DNA from: Gossypium raimondii
Taxonomy: Eukaryota > Streptophyta > Magnoliopsida > Malvales > Malvaceae
Assembly (NCBI RefSeq): GCF_025698545.1
Contig: NC_068569.1
Location: 14,942,001-15,006,000, forward strand
Direction: 5' to 3'
Length of the DNA stretch: 64,000 nt
The position numbers and the translations under genes are program-made. The notes under the pieces are model-generated. The model was not told where the DNA came from, made no database searches, and saw nothing but the letters and a program-made list of their open reading frames with translations. Of the stretch, positions 26,375-37,679 are shown piece by piece. How positions within the stretch are numbered: the stretch's first letter is position 1; every line of letters starts with the position of its first letter.

Positions 26375-27000
26375 TCCAAATTCCATCTTGTAATGGATAA
26401 TACGGAGAATTGTTCGAGAAACTAATCTTATCCTATCTTTGGTAGATATTCGGGAATTTTGGCGGAATTTATATCATCCAAACATGTTAATGTTTTCAAT
26501 TTAATCTAATATTATCTTATCAAACACATTTTAAAATAAATTCAAAATGAATTTATCTAAACTTATGTCTATCCTTACAATATATGTAAAGGGATTGGAT
26601 ACTATCCAATATTTTGTCATCCATACATTAATCACCATTCTTAAAATTGTATTAGATAATAATTGGACATAAAAAATAATGAAAAGAGTCAAACTCCACG
26701 TAAACTCAATTAGCTTAACTTGGCATTAAGCTCTTTAGATTGTTTTAGCAGAGCAATTGAATTTATTCGTTTTTTCTCTTATTTTTTAGTTTATTGCCGA
26801 AGTTTTTCATTTGGATGTTTATATGTTTGTGTGAAACTTTTGTTGTTTTTGATGTAAAATCAACTTTTTTTAAAAAAGTCATCTGAACCCCGCATGTAAA
26901 ACCAACTAATAAGACAATATTGTCACAATTTCGCCAGATGGAGTAATGGAAAATTGGGTTTTGCACCAAGACAATACGTAACACAGTTATCATCTATCAA
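26375..27000. other. AT-rich intergenic DNA
   Basis: No gene, no clear repeat ends and no family resemblance were seen. The words TTATCC and GGATAA recur in both orientations, which may mark another decayed inverted-repeat element, but edges cannot be placed. Confidence 0.3.
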
Positions 27001-27002
27001 TA

Positions 27003-27420
27003 CACTTTATTATTTCTTGGATGGCTATATTGGACAGTTTGCCAACAAAGGAGAAATTATTTTCTTATGGTACGAATATTGATGAGAATTGCTCTCTTTG
27101 TGGAAGGGTGCAAGAAAGCAGAGAGCACCTCTTCTTTGATTATGATTTTTCAAGATATGGGAAGAAATTTTGAAGTTGTGTTAGTTGCATAGAAGAATAA
27201 TAAGATGGCATCAAGAGCTGCATTGGACTGTTGCTAGGTTGAAAGGAAAGTCTCTTCTTACTCTCATTTTGAAGCTTGCTTGTAATTCACAGATTTATAT
27301 GATTTGGAAAGAAAGAAATAGAAGGATTTTCCAAGGGTTGCAAAACACAGAATATAAAAGCTATAGTGAAAGTTAGATTATTGGGGAAAAGTATAAATAG
27401 ATTAGGAGGGGTAAATAATA
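27003..27420 (+). mobile_element. LINE (L1-type) 3' end remnant with zf-RVT domain
   Basis: The translation WMAILDSLPTKEKLFSYG, then CSLCGRVQESREHLFFDY, is the zinc-binding reverse transcriptase tail (zf-RVT) found at the C-terminus of plant L1-type LINE ORF2. After a stop and frame change, the end of the same domain continues as LTLILKLACNSQIYMIWKERNRRIFQG. In the second half of the metal site the usual Cys of HLFF(D/E)C is Tyr. The reverse transcriptase and endonuclease domains are absent, which is normal for 5'-truncated LINEs. Confidence 0.8.
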
Positions 27421-27649
27421 GACTCTGTACAGATTAGAATATTATAGAATGACTTCTCCTATGTAGCTGTTGATTACCTTTGTTTTCCTTTATAGTGCAT
27501 CATTGCTTTCTTAAAAATTCACATTAAAATATATTTTGATAAAAAAATATACAAACAAAATAAATTCGCAATCACATCAATAAAAATTTTATTTCTTTCC
27601 ATATATCATACTTTTCATTATATTTTCTGGTTATATCAATGGGTGAAAT

Positions 27650-27882
27650 CAAGGGTCTGGCAGGAGCCCTGGCCCCCCTAAAATGAAAATTTTTTCATTT
27701 AAACCATTTTAAATTTTTAAAATTTTAAATTAGTAAAGGTAAAATTGTACTTTGGCCCCTCCTAAAAATGATAAAAATTTTATTTAAATTTTAAAAATTA
27801 TAAAGATAGAGGCTATTAAAATGGTGAAATTGTATTTTTACGTCACCCCCTAAAAATTTTTTTTGGCTTCACCCCTGGTTAT
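27650..27882 (-). repeat. Short non-autonomous repeat (GGAGCCAG/GGGGTGAAGCC family)
   Basis: One end reads GGAGCCCTGGCCCCCCTAAA and the other, inverted, CCAGGGGTGAAGCCAAAA. The interior is AT-rich, with the words TTGTACTTTGGCCCCTCC and GGTGAAATTGTATTTTTACG. Related copies in this window are at 23655-23860, 24098-24345 and, as an inverted pair, 52165-52535. It has no coding capacity. Confidence 0.5.
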
Positions 27883-27884
27883 AT

Positions 27885-29180
27885 CCAACGATATTTCGGA
27901 TAGATTGGATCGGAAATCGATTGGGGTATCAATTTGGAAAATGACTTTACACTGATTAGATCAATAATTGGTACATACTATTTGAATTTACTAAAAACCA
28001 GTTTATTTTATTATATTTTTACCTATTTTATAATTTTTAATGATTTTTCAATTGAATTGATTGAATCCGTGACTTGACCAATTTGACTATCGATCTAGTT
28101 CTAAAAACATTGACTATATGTATAAAACTTGTATTTAATTAAATTGGTGTTATGAATTAACTTCACATTGACTTGATAAAAATTATTTAAAAACTTTTAC
28201 AAGCATTAAATATTAATACAATGATGTTTTAGTCTTTTACTATTTTATATGAAATTTTAGTAAAACAATTAAAATTACAATGTTTAATAATTGAAATCCT
28301 AAGGAGAATTTATTCATAAACGCTTTACAATTTTACTTGGAACTCAATTATTGATATATCGATTTTCTTTCACCTATGTAGATGTGAGAAAATGTAGTTA
28401 TATAAATCTAATTGAGTTGGTGTTACGAGTTAATCGAACACCAATTCATTTGATTAATAATTAAAATAACCCTATTTTACAAAATAAATTATATTACTTT
28501 GAGAATATTTTTATCTTTTATAGAAAATACACATTATGACATTATAGTTTTAAAATATTTATATTACCATTTCAACTAAGGCGTTTATTTTATAAATATA
28601 TTTGTTAAATAAGTGTGGTATTTTCATATATATATATATATATATATAATTTATCGTTAAAAATACACTGCATTCACCGATGTAAATATAATGGAAAAAA
28701 TTATAAAAATCCATGAATGACAGTTGTATACTGTGAGATTGAACTCCAGACTTTTTTTAAGAAAATGACATTTCAGAAATTTTCGGAATGTTGTAAAGCT
28801 TAGGGAAAAAAACGGAAGGGAAATTCATAAATCATAACCAACCAACCGACAAGACGGCGAAAGGCCAAATATCACGCGGTTGAAGAATATTTCATAGCGA
28901 AAGCCGTTGTATAGGTCCAAAAACACTAAGCGGCTTCTTTGAACGTAAAAAGATTGGCCACAAGAACCTTTAATGCATTCTTCATGAGATTTAAACCATA
29001 ATATCTCTTTGCAATACTTCTTTCCTTTTCGTTTTTATCTGATTCTTTCCTCGATCAAGAATGTTTGTTACTTAGATTCCATTTCTGGGTTTTTTTTTTC
29101 TGTTATTATATTTGAACAGAGCAAAAACTTCAAGCCTATATGTTTTAACTATTTTAGCCATCTTTTAGAAAAAAGGAAGA
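27885..29180. other. AT-rich intergenic DNA and SYT2 promoter side
   Basis: Nothing coding is seen. A (TA)n microsatellite of about 20 bases lies near 28628-28648. The last 300 bases before 29184 form the upstream region and leader of the synaptotagmin gene. Confidence 0.45.
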
Positions 29181-29183
29181 AAA

Positions 29184-32100
29184 ATGGGTTTTCTGAGCAC
29201 TATATTCGGTATTTTGTGTGGTTTTCTGAACTCTATATTTAGTCTTTTTGCCTTCGGAATTGGAACTTCAATTGGGCTCGTCGTTGGCTATTACGCGTTT
29301 ATAAACGCACTGCCCACTGATGTTGAGGTCTGGTTCTGTTTCATTTGAATTCTCATTATGTTTTGCTTCTATTATTTTCGTGTGGATGTTGATAACTTTT
29401 TTTGGTTCTTATGCATTATGATTTTCATCATTTTTTTGTTTGAGTGAAGCGCTATTTCATGGGTGGCTGTTCTTGTACTTCCATAAGCGGCTGTAAAATT
29501 TACCCATTTTTTAGTTGAAAAGTGAATATAAGATAAAAACTTCATTCTAGGTGATCAACAGTTTTTCATTATGGTCTGATAAATATATGAGATCCTGTTT
29601 GTTTCTTCAGCCTATTTTAGTTTCTGGATTCTATCTCCAGTTTCAGTGTGCAAATATCACTACTTTTTAGTGTCATTATGACCTTGAAAGTTGCATATTC
29701 ACCATTTTAAGTTGAAAAACACTATTGTGTAATGATCACAGGAGCGTAGGCTTTAGGTTTTTCTAGGAAAATTTTCAGTTTTTTTAGGCTTTTCTAAATA
29801 GTGATATGATATCCCACTGAGCATTTTGGTGTGGAAGCTAAACAACATCGTAAATTGTCTCCAATATGATGATTCAACCATTTGAACATTGACAAGATGG
29901 TTGCATTGTTTCTTTTGGTTGTTAAACATGTCTGTTTTTAGGATGTAAAAGTTTGTCCTTTGGTCGAGGACTTGGAAACTTTGCAGCGGTTGATTCCAGA
30001 GATCCCCTTGTGGGTCAAAAATCCAGATTTCGATCGTGTATGTTATTCTTGCTATAGGTTCTTATTTCCTTTGGGATTTCTGCAATGTTATGTCTTAACT
30101 GAATTAACTTATGCAACAAGGTTATAACTGTGTTTCTCTGAAGGTTGACTGGCTTAACAGATTTATTGAGAATATGTGGCCTTACCTGGACAGGGTATGT
30201 GTAACTCTAATGATCTTTGATCTGTTTCATTTGTTTGGCTTTACCTTTCTGAATTCCTTGCTGAGTTTTGACACTTCAAGTTTTCTAGGCAATTTGTACA
30301 ACTGCCAAGAATATAGCAAAGCCAATTATTGATGAGCAAACTCCACAATACAAAATTCAATCAGTTGAATTTGAAACTTTCACTCTCGGTACCATACCAC
30401 CTACTTTTCAAGGTTGACTCCTCTTCCCCTAACAGATATTCCTGTATATTCACACTCATAAAGCTCAACTCATATGGCACATCAAATATGTTTCCTTATA
30501 TGATCACTTGATTGGACTTCTTTTGTGCACTCAAAGGAGAGATATTTATCCCAGACATCAGAGTATTATGATAGTCATGATGGGAACATTAGAATCTTAT
30601 GTTGAAAAAATTGAAGCATGCTATGTGTCTTGATCATGCTTTAGACTGACAAAAGTTGACAGTGAGGTTCTGAGTTATCTATATATATGTTATATGAATA
30701 ACCCTTGCATTTCATTTGTGATGAACAACTAGTTTTCAGATTGGAAGAGAAGTTATAAATACTGAGGATTTGTAAGGGAAATGAGTCAGAACAATGGCCA
30801 TTTGTAGTATAATAATTCAAGAAAAGTATTGAAAGCACATTGTCATTTAGAATAAAAAATTATGCATATGGTGGTTATGATGTTGTTGGGTTCTATGCAC
30901 AAAATGCATTCCATTCTCTTCTTTTCCCTTGTACTTATCGCACAATATTATAGCGTGATACTCATTGTTGATTTAATCATATCCCAGGAATGAAAGTCTA
31001 TACCACTGATGACAAGGAACTGATCATGGAACCATCAATTAAGTGGGCAGGGAATCCTAACATCATTATCGCAGTTACAGCTTACGGATTAAAAGCCACT
31101 ATTCAGGTATTTGCTAGTGTAATGGTGGATTAAGAGAAGAAATATGCATGATGAGACGTGAAAGAAATGTCTAGCCGTGCATACAATATGTATATCTGTC
31201 TGTTCCCCTCTCATGAACAGATATTAGTGCAAGCATGTGAAACAAAATGGTTAAGCAGGAGAAAGAGAGAATCTATTTATGGTTCCAGTGGGGAGTACTG
31301 ATTTTCTAAATGTTTCAGGTTCTTGATTTGCAAGTATTCGGTATTCCTCGAATCACTCTGAAGCCTTTGGTTGGTATCTTTCCTTGTTTTGCCAGTATAT
31401 TTGTCTCCCTAATGAACAAGGTATGCTGTATTTCACAAAGCCATACATGGTTATTTATTCAGTAATTAAGTTTGTCCTGCATTATTGCTTCATTTGGAAA
31501 ATGTTATGTATTTGATGCTGATGACATCTCTAAGCATCGTTCTTGTTAGGAGAGGTTTTTTTAATTTATCATCATCTCCATTTACTACGAATTGATGTTA
31601 TTAACTTTATTGCATGTCTTTATTTTCTGTCTGTCCAAAGCTTTATCATGATTCAGTTCGGCATAAAAGGTTTAGGAGAAAGCATCACCCAGACAGTTGT
31701 AGACCTTTAGTGGCTGAACAAAGATCTTCTTGCCTCTTTCTTTCCCTTCCCTTCCTTTTTATCTTAATCTTCTATTTTTATTTTGTAGCCACATGTTGAC
31801 TTTGGGCTGAAGTTACTAGGGGTGGATCTTATGGCCATTCCAGGGTTATACAGGTTTGTCCAGGTAATACTTCATTTTTCTTATCTTCTTGTAATAGATC
31901 AAGTGTTGCGTTAGAGAACACTGTTATTTACCTTATGGATGATGGTTAACTGCTCCGGCCTCCACCTTGGTTATGTACGCCAAATATTATGCCCATTTCT
32001 CTGTCCCCCATTCACTTTTCCAATGGGAAGGGAAGTGGAAACTGCATTCATATATGGAATCTATATGCCAGCCATAGAATGCCATCGGCCCCCTTTATTT

Positions 32101-33929
32101 TCCAGGAATCCTGTTTGCAATCTCAATACAACCCAAATATTATTTTATACATATCCAGGAGCTCATAAAGGATCAGGTTGCAAATATGTACCTGTGGCCT
32201 CAAGCCCTGGAAGTGCAAATAATGGATCCTGAACAGTAAGTGTGTTTATTCCAGGCTTTCAAGTTACAGATGAGATTCTATCTCTTGCTAACATTTCGTT
32301 AAATTGGCAGAGCTTTGAAGAGACCTTTAGGAATTCTTGATGTGACAGTTGTGAAGGCAGTGAAGCTTCAGAGGAAAGATCTCCTTGGCAAATCAGATCC
32401 TTATGTGAAACTAAATTTAAGGGAGGAAAAAGTAGCGTTCAAGAAAACTACGGTGAAACGCAGCAACTTGAACCCTGAATGGAATGAGGAATTTAGTTTC
32501 GTTATTAAAGATCCAGCAACTCAAGTTTTGGAGTTAAGGGTCTATGACTGGGACCAGGTATGATCCTTTTTATATGTTTTCTAGATTAATTGTAGGTTCC
32601 AAGGTTGCTCTAATGCGACCAGTATAACCTTTCTATTTGGTGTCGTGATGTGCAATGATAGTACGCATCACTGTTCTTTCTGTCCCTGTTGGAAGACTTC
32701 ACTTAATTTGATAGCATCTAAAGCATTCCAAGCTAACCTGATACTCATGTATGCATGCCTATGTATGTTCCACAATGTAATTTCAGTATTTCTCAAGCTG
32801 TATGTATTAACTGATTCAGGTTGGCACTCATGAAGAGATGGGCCTAAATGTAGTTCCATTGAAAGACCTTACACCTGATGAGCCAAAAGTTTTGACTCTT
32901 GTTCTGCTGAAAACTCTGAACCCAAATGATCCGCAAAATGACAAGCCACGTGGGCAGCTTGTCATCGAACTCGTGTACAAACCTTTCAAGGAGGATGAGA
33001 TGTTAGATGACATTGACGATTCAGGTAAGATGGAAAAAGCTCCAGAAGGAACACCTGCAGGTGGAGGTTTGCTTGTAATTATTGTGCATGAAGCTCAAGA
33101 TCTCGAAGGGAAGTACCACACAAACCCACATGTGCGTTTGTTATTCAAAGGGGCGGAGAGAAAAACGAAGGTATGTGCCATAAAATCTCTGCTGTAAATA
33201 TTTTGTTCAAGCATGTTGACTGAGGAAAACAAATAGTGCGGAATTCTGGTGCCAAACTTCCAATGCATCTTAGTCTTTTAACAGTGATGTTTAAAAATAA
33301 AAGATTCGGCAGTTTCCAAGTCCAGGATGCATTATTGGTTGTGAATCAGCAATGTTGCCTCTTTTATATTTTTGCCTGCATGAGCTTCGTGTTCCTTGTT
33401 ATTTGTCATGCAGCGTATAAAGAAAAACAGAGATCCAAGATGGGATGAGGAATTTCAGTTTAGGTTAGAAGAACCACCCACAAATGATAGACTTCACGTA
33501 GAAGTTTACAGTACCTCTTCCAGGATAGGGCTACTGCATTCCAAGGTTTGCTTCCGATTGCATTTATTCCAACCAGTGTTCAAATGGTTCCGTTATCTTT
33601 GTATGATGCGGATTGTTTTCTTCTTTTGTCAATGTTTTTTTTCTTATCTCATTATTAACACTAATTATTGTGACGACGTTTGGACTTTCATTTTTTATCA
33701 TATTGATAATTCACCAGATCATGATGCATAACAAGCTTCTGTTGCTTCCTCTCTTTTTTTCCTTTTTTGTAATGAAATAACATTACTTCGCATGTTTTAC
33801 CAGGAATCTTTGGGTCATGTTTCTATAAACCTAGTTGATGTTGTTCATAACAGAAGAGTCAATGAGAAGTATCAACTCATCGACTCCAGGAACGGTCGGG
33901 TTCAAATTGAGTTGCAGTGGAGAACTTAA
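29184..33929 (+). CDS. SYT2: Synaptotagmin-2-type protein (SMP + two C2 domains), 12 exons
   Basis: Exons: 29184-29327, 29942-30037, 30144-30194, 30289-30412, 30988-31106, 31319-31420, 31789-31863, 32159-32235, 32311-32557, 32820-33170, 33414-33545 and 33804-33929; the sum is 1644 nt, 547 residues. An N-terminal hydrophobic hairpin anchors it in the ER (residues about 1-44). An SMP lipid-transfer domain follows (about 70-250, with MKVYTTDDKELIMEPSIKWAGNPNI and PHVDFGLKLLGVDLMAIPGLYRFVQ). The first C2 domain has the calcium-site sequence LLGKSDPYVKLNL and VYDWDQVG. The second C2 domain has EGKYHTNPHVRLLF, where the usual SDPY aspartate is not present, so calcium binding there is doubtful. Plant SYTs tether ER to plasma membrane or act in Golgi-to-surface traffic. 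The residue match is closest, from memory, to Arabidopsis SYT2 (At1g20080), whose neighbour is a ROP gene, as here. Confidence 0.94.
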
Positions 33930-33934
33930 GTATG

Positions 33935-36355
33935 CCATAATTTGGTTTTTTCATGAAGTTTGTAAAGGAGATTAGTCCAGATGTTTTATGTTGCTAGCAA
34001 CCATAGCATTGCTCACTATGTTTTTAATTATGTAGTTTACTGTTAATCGATGTTTCTTGGCTCTGCTTTTAAACATGTTAATGTCAATAACTCATTTTCT
34101 TGCAAAATATCTCCTTGAATACTCTTTTCTAACTTTTTGAAAATACAACCTAATATATCAACTTATTTCCTTTGGGCCTTGCTGCCCATTTAAGCAACTC
34201 ACTAGGGCGCAGTCGGCAGGCTTAGCGATCTAGGCCTACTATAGTTCAAAAGATGAACAAAAACAAGACTGGCTGCAGATGTGACCTTTGTCCAATACTG
34301 CTGCACTCTTATCCTTGAACGCTGCTGAGAAATGACTGCCGTGTTTATAAATATCATCTATTAATTGGGCGATCGTGCTCAACCCCCAACTGCTAAAACA
34401 AGTAAAAGTAGGCAAAGATGCTTCAAAGCTGTCGAATAGTATGCAAGATTTTCTTTCCATATTGGCTACATATCGAGCCAGACGGGTTGGGCACGTAAGC
34501 TACTAAGTAGATCACTTTGGGGGCATTCATAAGAAAAAAAAAAAGAAAAAAGATAAAAAAGCTTTGTTATGCCTAGTGAACCAATGCCAACAAAGCCTTA
34601 GGGAACCTCAACTCTTTTCCTACCTTTTTTTGGGTCAAATCTGAGATTATATGCTAACAAAGATTTCATTTGCATCTGGAAGACAAAGTTACAGAATTAC
34701 AAACTTTGAGATCTAGAACAAGAAAAAGAATGTGGAAGCCATCGGCGGTACAGCTTTTGTAAAATACTAATAATTATTCAAGGGAAGTGGAATGTGGGAG
34801 CTCATTGTCTCCTTCAAAGCACTACAAGCGGTAATCGTTTATCATGTACCTTCCAACATCGATATATTTAAGGGTATATTAAATTTGGATGGATTCTCCA
34901 TTTCTGTCAATCATTTAACCATGCACGAATGAAGGAGAGCTCCTAAAATTAAAAATGGAAAGGCCAAACCTAAATACCCAAATAGGTTTTGTCGCTCTAA
35001 AAGTTGGTATCTTTATTCCCTAAAACACTCGCTTAATATTCTTAGCATAGAATTCTCCACTAATCACATACATACACCCCATATTTTTACAAACCGAATA
35101 AGAATTTATGCTGCTTCTATTGTAGTGGATCTTAAATAAAGAGAATAAATGCTTGTCTTCCTTAACACAGTTCATGCGGCGCTCATTTTCTTAAGTAGTA
35201 ATCTACAAGGAAACAAGTTTTCTCAACTCTTTTATCCCCAGAATAAAGATACCCCACCAAAAAAAAAAAAGTTACTTTAGGCAAAGGTTTTGATATATAA
35301 TACTACTACAAAGTCCACTATTTGATTTCGAATAACAGTTTAACATATTTAAATCTTGATTTAGCTTCTCATTTTCAAATTAGTTCCTCCAGAAAGTTAA
35401 ATATGCTGAAACTGGAAGATACCAAAAAACTGTTTGACCAAAGATGATGAAGAGTTTCCACCATTGCCATTGGTCGTGATGAAGAGGGGTTGTGTAAGGC
35501 TGCAGGCATTAGAGTACTATGGTCCCACCGGTGGACGATCCAGATTAGATAAAAACAACAAAAGGAGTGGGCTTTTAGCTCTCAACCACACGGGAGTCAG
35601 GGGAAAAAAAAGGTGATTCTTCGGGAAAGGGCATAGGTCCAGAAAAAGCCAATCCTCAGTCTTCATCAGTTCTTCTAAAAGGATAGGATCCACATTGATA
35701 TTTGATGATCCCAAAAGCTCCAAGACTTAACTTTCTTACCCACGTAAAAATAAAAATTGGATGTAGTGGCGTTTTACTTTTGAGGTTTAAACTCAAATTT
35801 CAATCCTACAAGAAAAATAGCTGGATTCCAATATATACCATACGACGTTGCTTTTATGATTTTATCCAAGGTCGTCCTTGAGCCACAAACTTGTGAAAAT
35901 TTTTTACCAGGGATATTAAAAACTGCGACGGGGCTGAGCCTGTCCTTCAAACTGCCGGATCACACCGTTAAAGCACTCTTATCGCCTATTGCTATTGGAT
36001 CAGTTTACAGTACCGTCATAATTCCCTTTTTGGACAAATATCTTTACTATTTCACAGTTTCTCCATCAGACCCACTTAAATAGTACGATCAATCGTTTTA
36101 ACTCCGATAACGTTAACGATGAAGTCATCCAATGAGGACGTCAGTTTTGACTCGCAGTCCTGAAGAGCTGACAGAGCATTAAAAAGTAAAACTCTGAAAA
36201 CAAATCAATGTTTTTTTTCCATTAAAGCAAAATCATTTTTTCCGGTCATAAAACAAAGTCAATGGTTTTTTTTTTGGGTAAAAAATGTCCTCGGTGCTTG
36301 TCTTTTTTTTTTTTTTTGAGATAGTCTTTTTTTACTTTTAATTATAGGAACTTAA
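33935..36355. other. Intergenic DNA, no gene recognised
   Basis: Bases to about 34150 probably hold the SYT2 3' UTR. A less AT-rich patch at about 35430-35730 has overlapping open frames of 60-68 codons on both strands with no family resemblance. Bases 35850-36200 contain ACGTCA and AACGTTAACG words and may be distal promoter of the receptor kinase gene. Long T runs occur at 36240-36330. Confidence 0.4.
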
Positions 36356-36384
36356 TTTTCTCTATCAATCTAATTTTAAAAAAG

Positions 36385-36700
36385 TAAAGTTTAATTTACA
36401 ATAACTGTTAATTGATTTCATCAAATTTAAATAGTATCTTCTTCTTCTTTTTTCTGATAATTTGTGCTTTGTATTTGGACAAAATAGTAAACTGCTACAT
36501 TTACTTAGTTTTCCCTCTACATTAGCCAATATGTAGCCATCCTCAAACCCGATTCTATCTATACATAATCTGTTGCTTACATGGTTGCTATTATATATTA
36601 ACATTTTTTTCCTAATGATGTCAATTGGTTTCCTTCTTTCTCTCCATATCATATAAATAAAACAGCTCAAAGTAAACTTCGGAATCAAAGTGAGCAATAA
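36385..36700 (-). mobile_element. LINE 3' end remnant (post-zf-RVT segment)
   Basis: On the minus strand LTLIPKFTLSCFIYMIWRERRKPIDIIRKKM matches the same helical segment found after the zinc-binding domain in the LINE remnant at 27240-27340 (LTLILKLACNSQIYMIWKERNRR). Only this short C-terminal piece is left. It lies in the upstream region of the CLV1-type gene, in opposite orientation. Confidence 0.65.
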
Positions 36701-37637
36701 TTTTCATTTTATACATTCCATAATAGATCTTTGCACCTTATATAATCTTAAAATTCCTCCCCGTAGTTTTTTTTTTTTGAAGTTTCCAATCCATGCTCCT
36801 TATTGCTAAACAGTATAGGTTCTATCCCCACGCTTCTCAAATAAAATTAACCTTTATTTTGTTGCTAGCTTGTCCAATATCGCCATTCAAATATTAATTG
36901 AATGCCTTGAGATATGGAATGAATGTCACGTCATTAACCATAAGATATGGTGTAGTGATTGTTCATCTTATCTTTTAACCATAAAGATAAGTTTGATCTC
37001 CATCCATGAGAACGAAATACATTTTATGACCAGTCATTTACCTTTTTAGAGAGCACCTGTGATGAGAAAATTAGTCACTGTAATCGACAGTGAACATTTT
37101 GATTTCGACAAAAAATAATATCATACCATCATGAAATATACGTTTAGAAATTAAAAATTCACATGTTCAAATTTAAAGAAAATTTATTACCCGTATTATA
37201 AATTAAAATTTAATTTTAAAATCAAACAAATTAAACTAAAATTTTAAATTAAAAGTTGAGCAACTAAATTTTAAAATATTCAAAATGTAAAAGGATTCAG
37301 GATAAAATTAACCTTTTTTTTTTTTCTTTCATTCAAAATCAATGGATTTGTTTTGAATAAGGCAAAATCGAAATCACTGTCAACGCATCGTGTGCTACCA
37401 TCGTGAAATATTGGAATGTACGGTGGGAACCAGGAGCCATACTGGGTTGCAGGGTGTTACGGGTTCCATGCAATCAGTACTCTCACTCTCTGACTTTTGA
37501 AATTTTGTATTTGTTTAATTTCATATCTAAAAATTCGATACTTCGGGGACTACGATTCGCTTTACAAAGCACTGCACAACTCTACTTAACGTAGCTTCTC
37601 AGGATTGAGTTGCACTGCATAGAGTTAAAGCTACATT

Positions 37638-37663
37638 CTCTTCTCTCTCTCTCTCTCTCTCTC
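37638..37663 (+). promoter_or_regulatory. CT-repeat leader of the CLV1-type gene
   Basis: A (CT)n tract sits about 20 to 40 bases upstream of the ATG at 37680. Such pyrimidine tracts are common in plant 5' leaders near the transcription start. It is also a microsatellite and likely to vary in length. Confidence 0.4.
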
Positions 37664-37679
37664 AGCAAAGAGAGGAACT

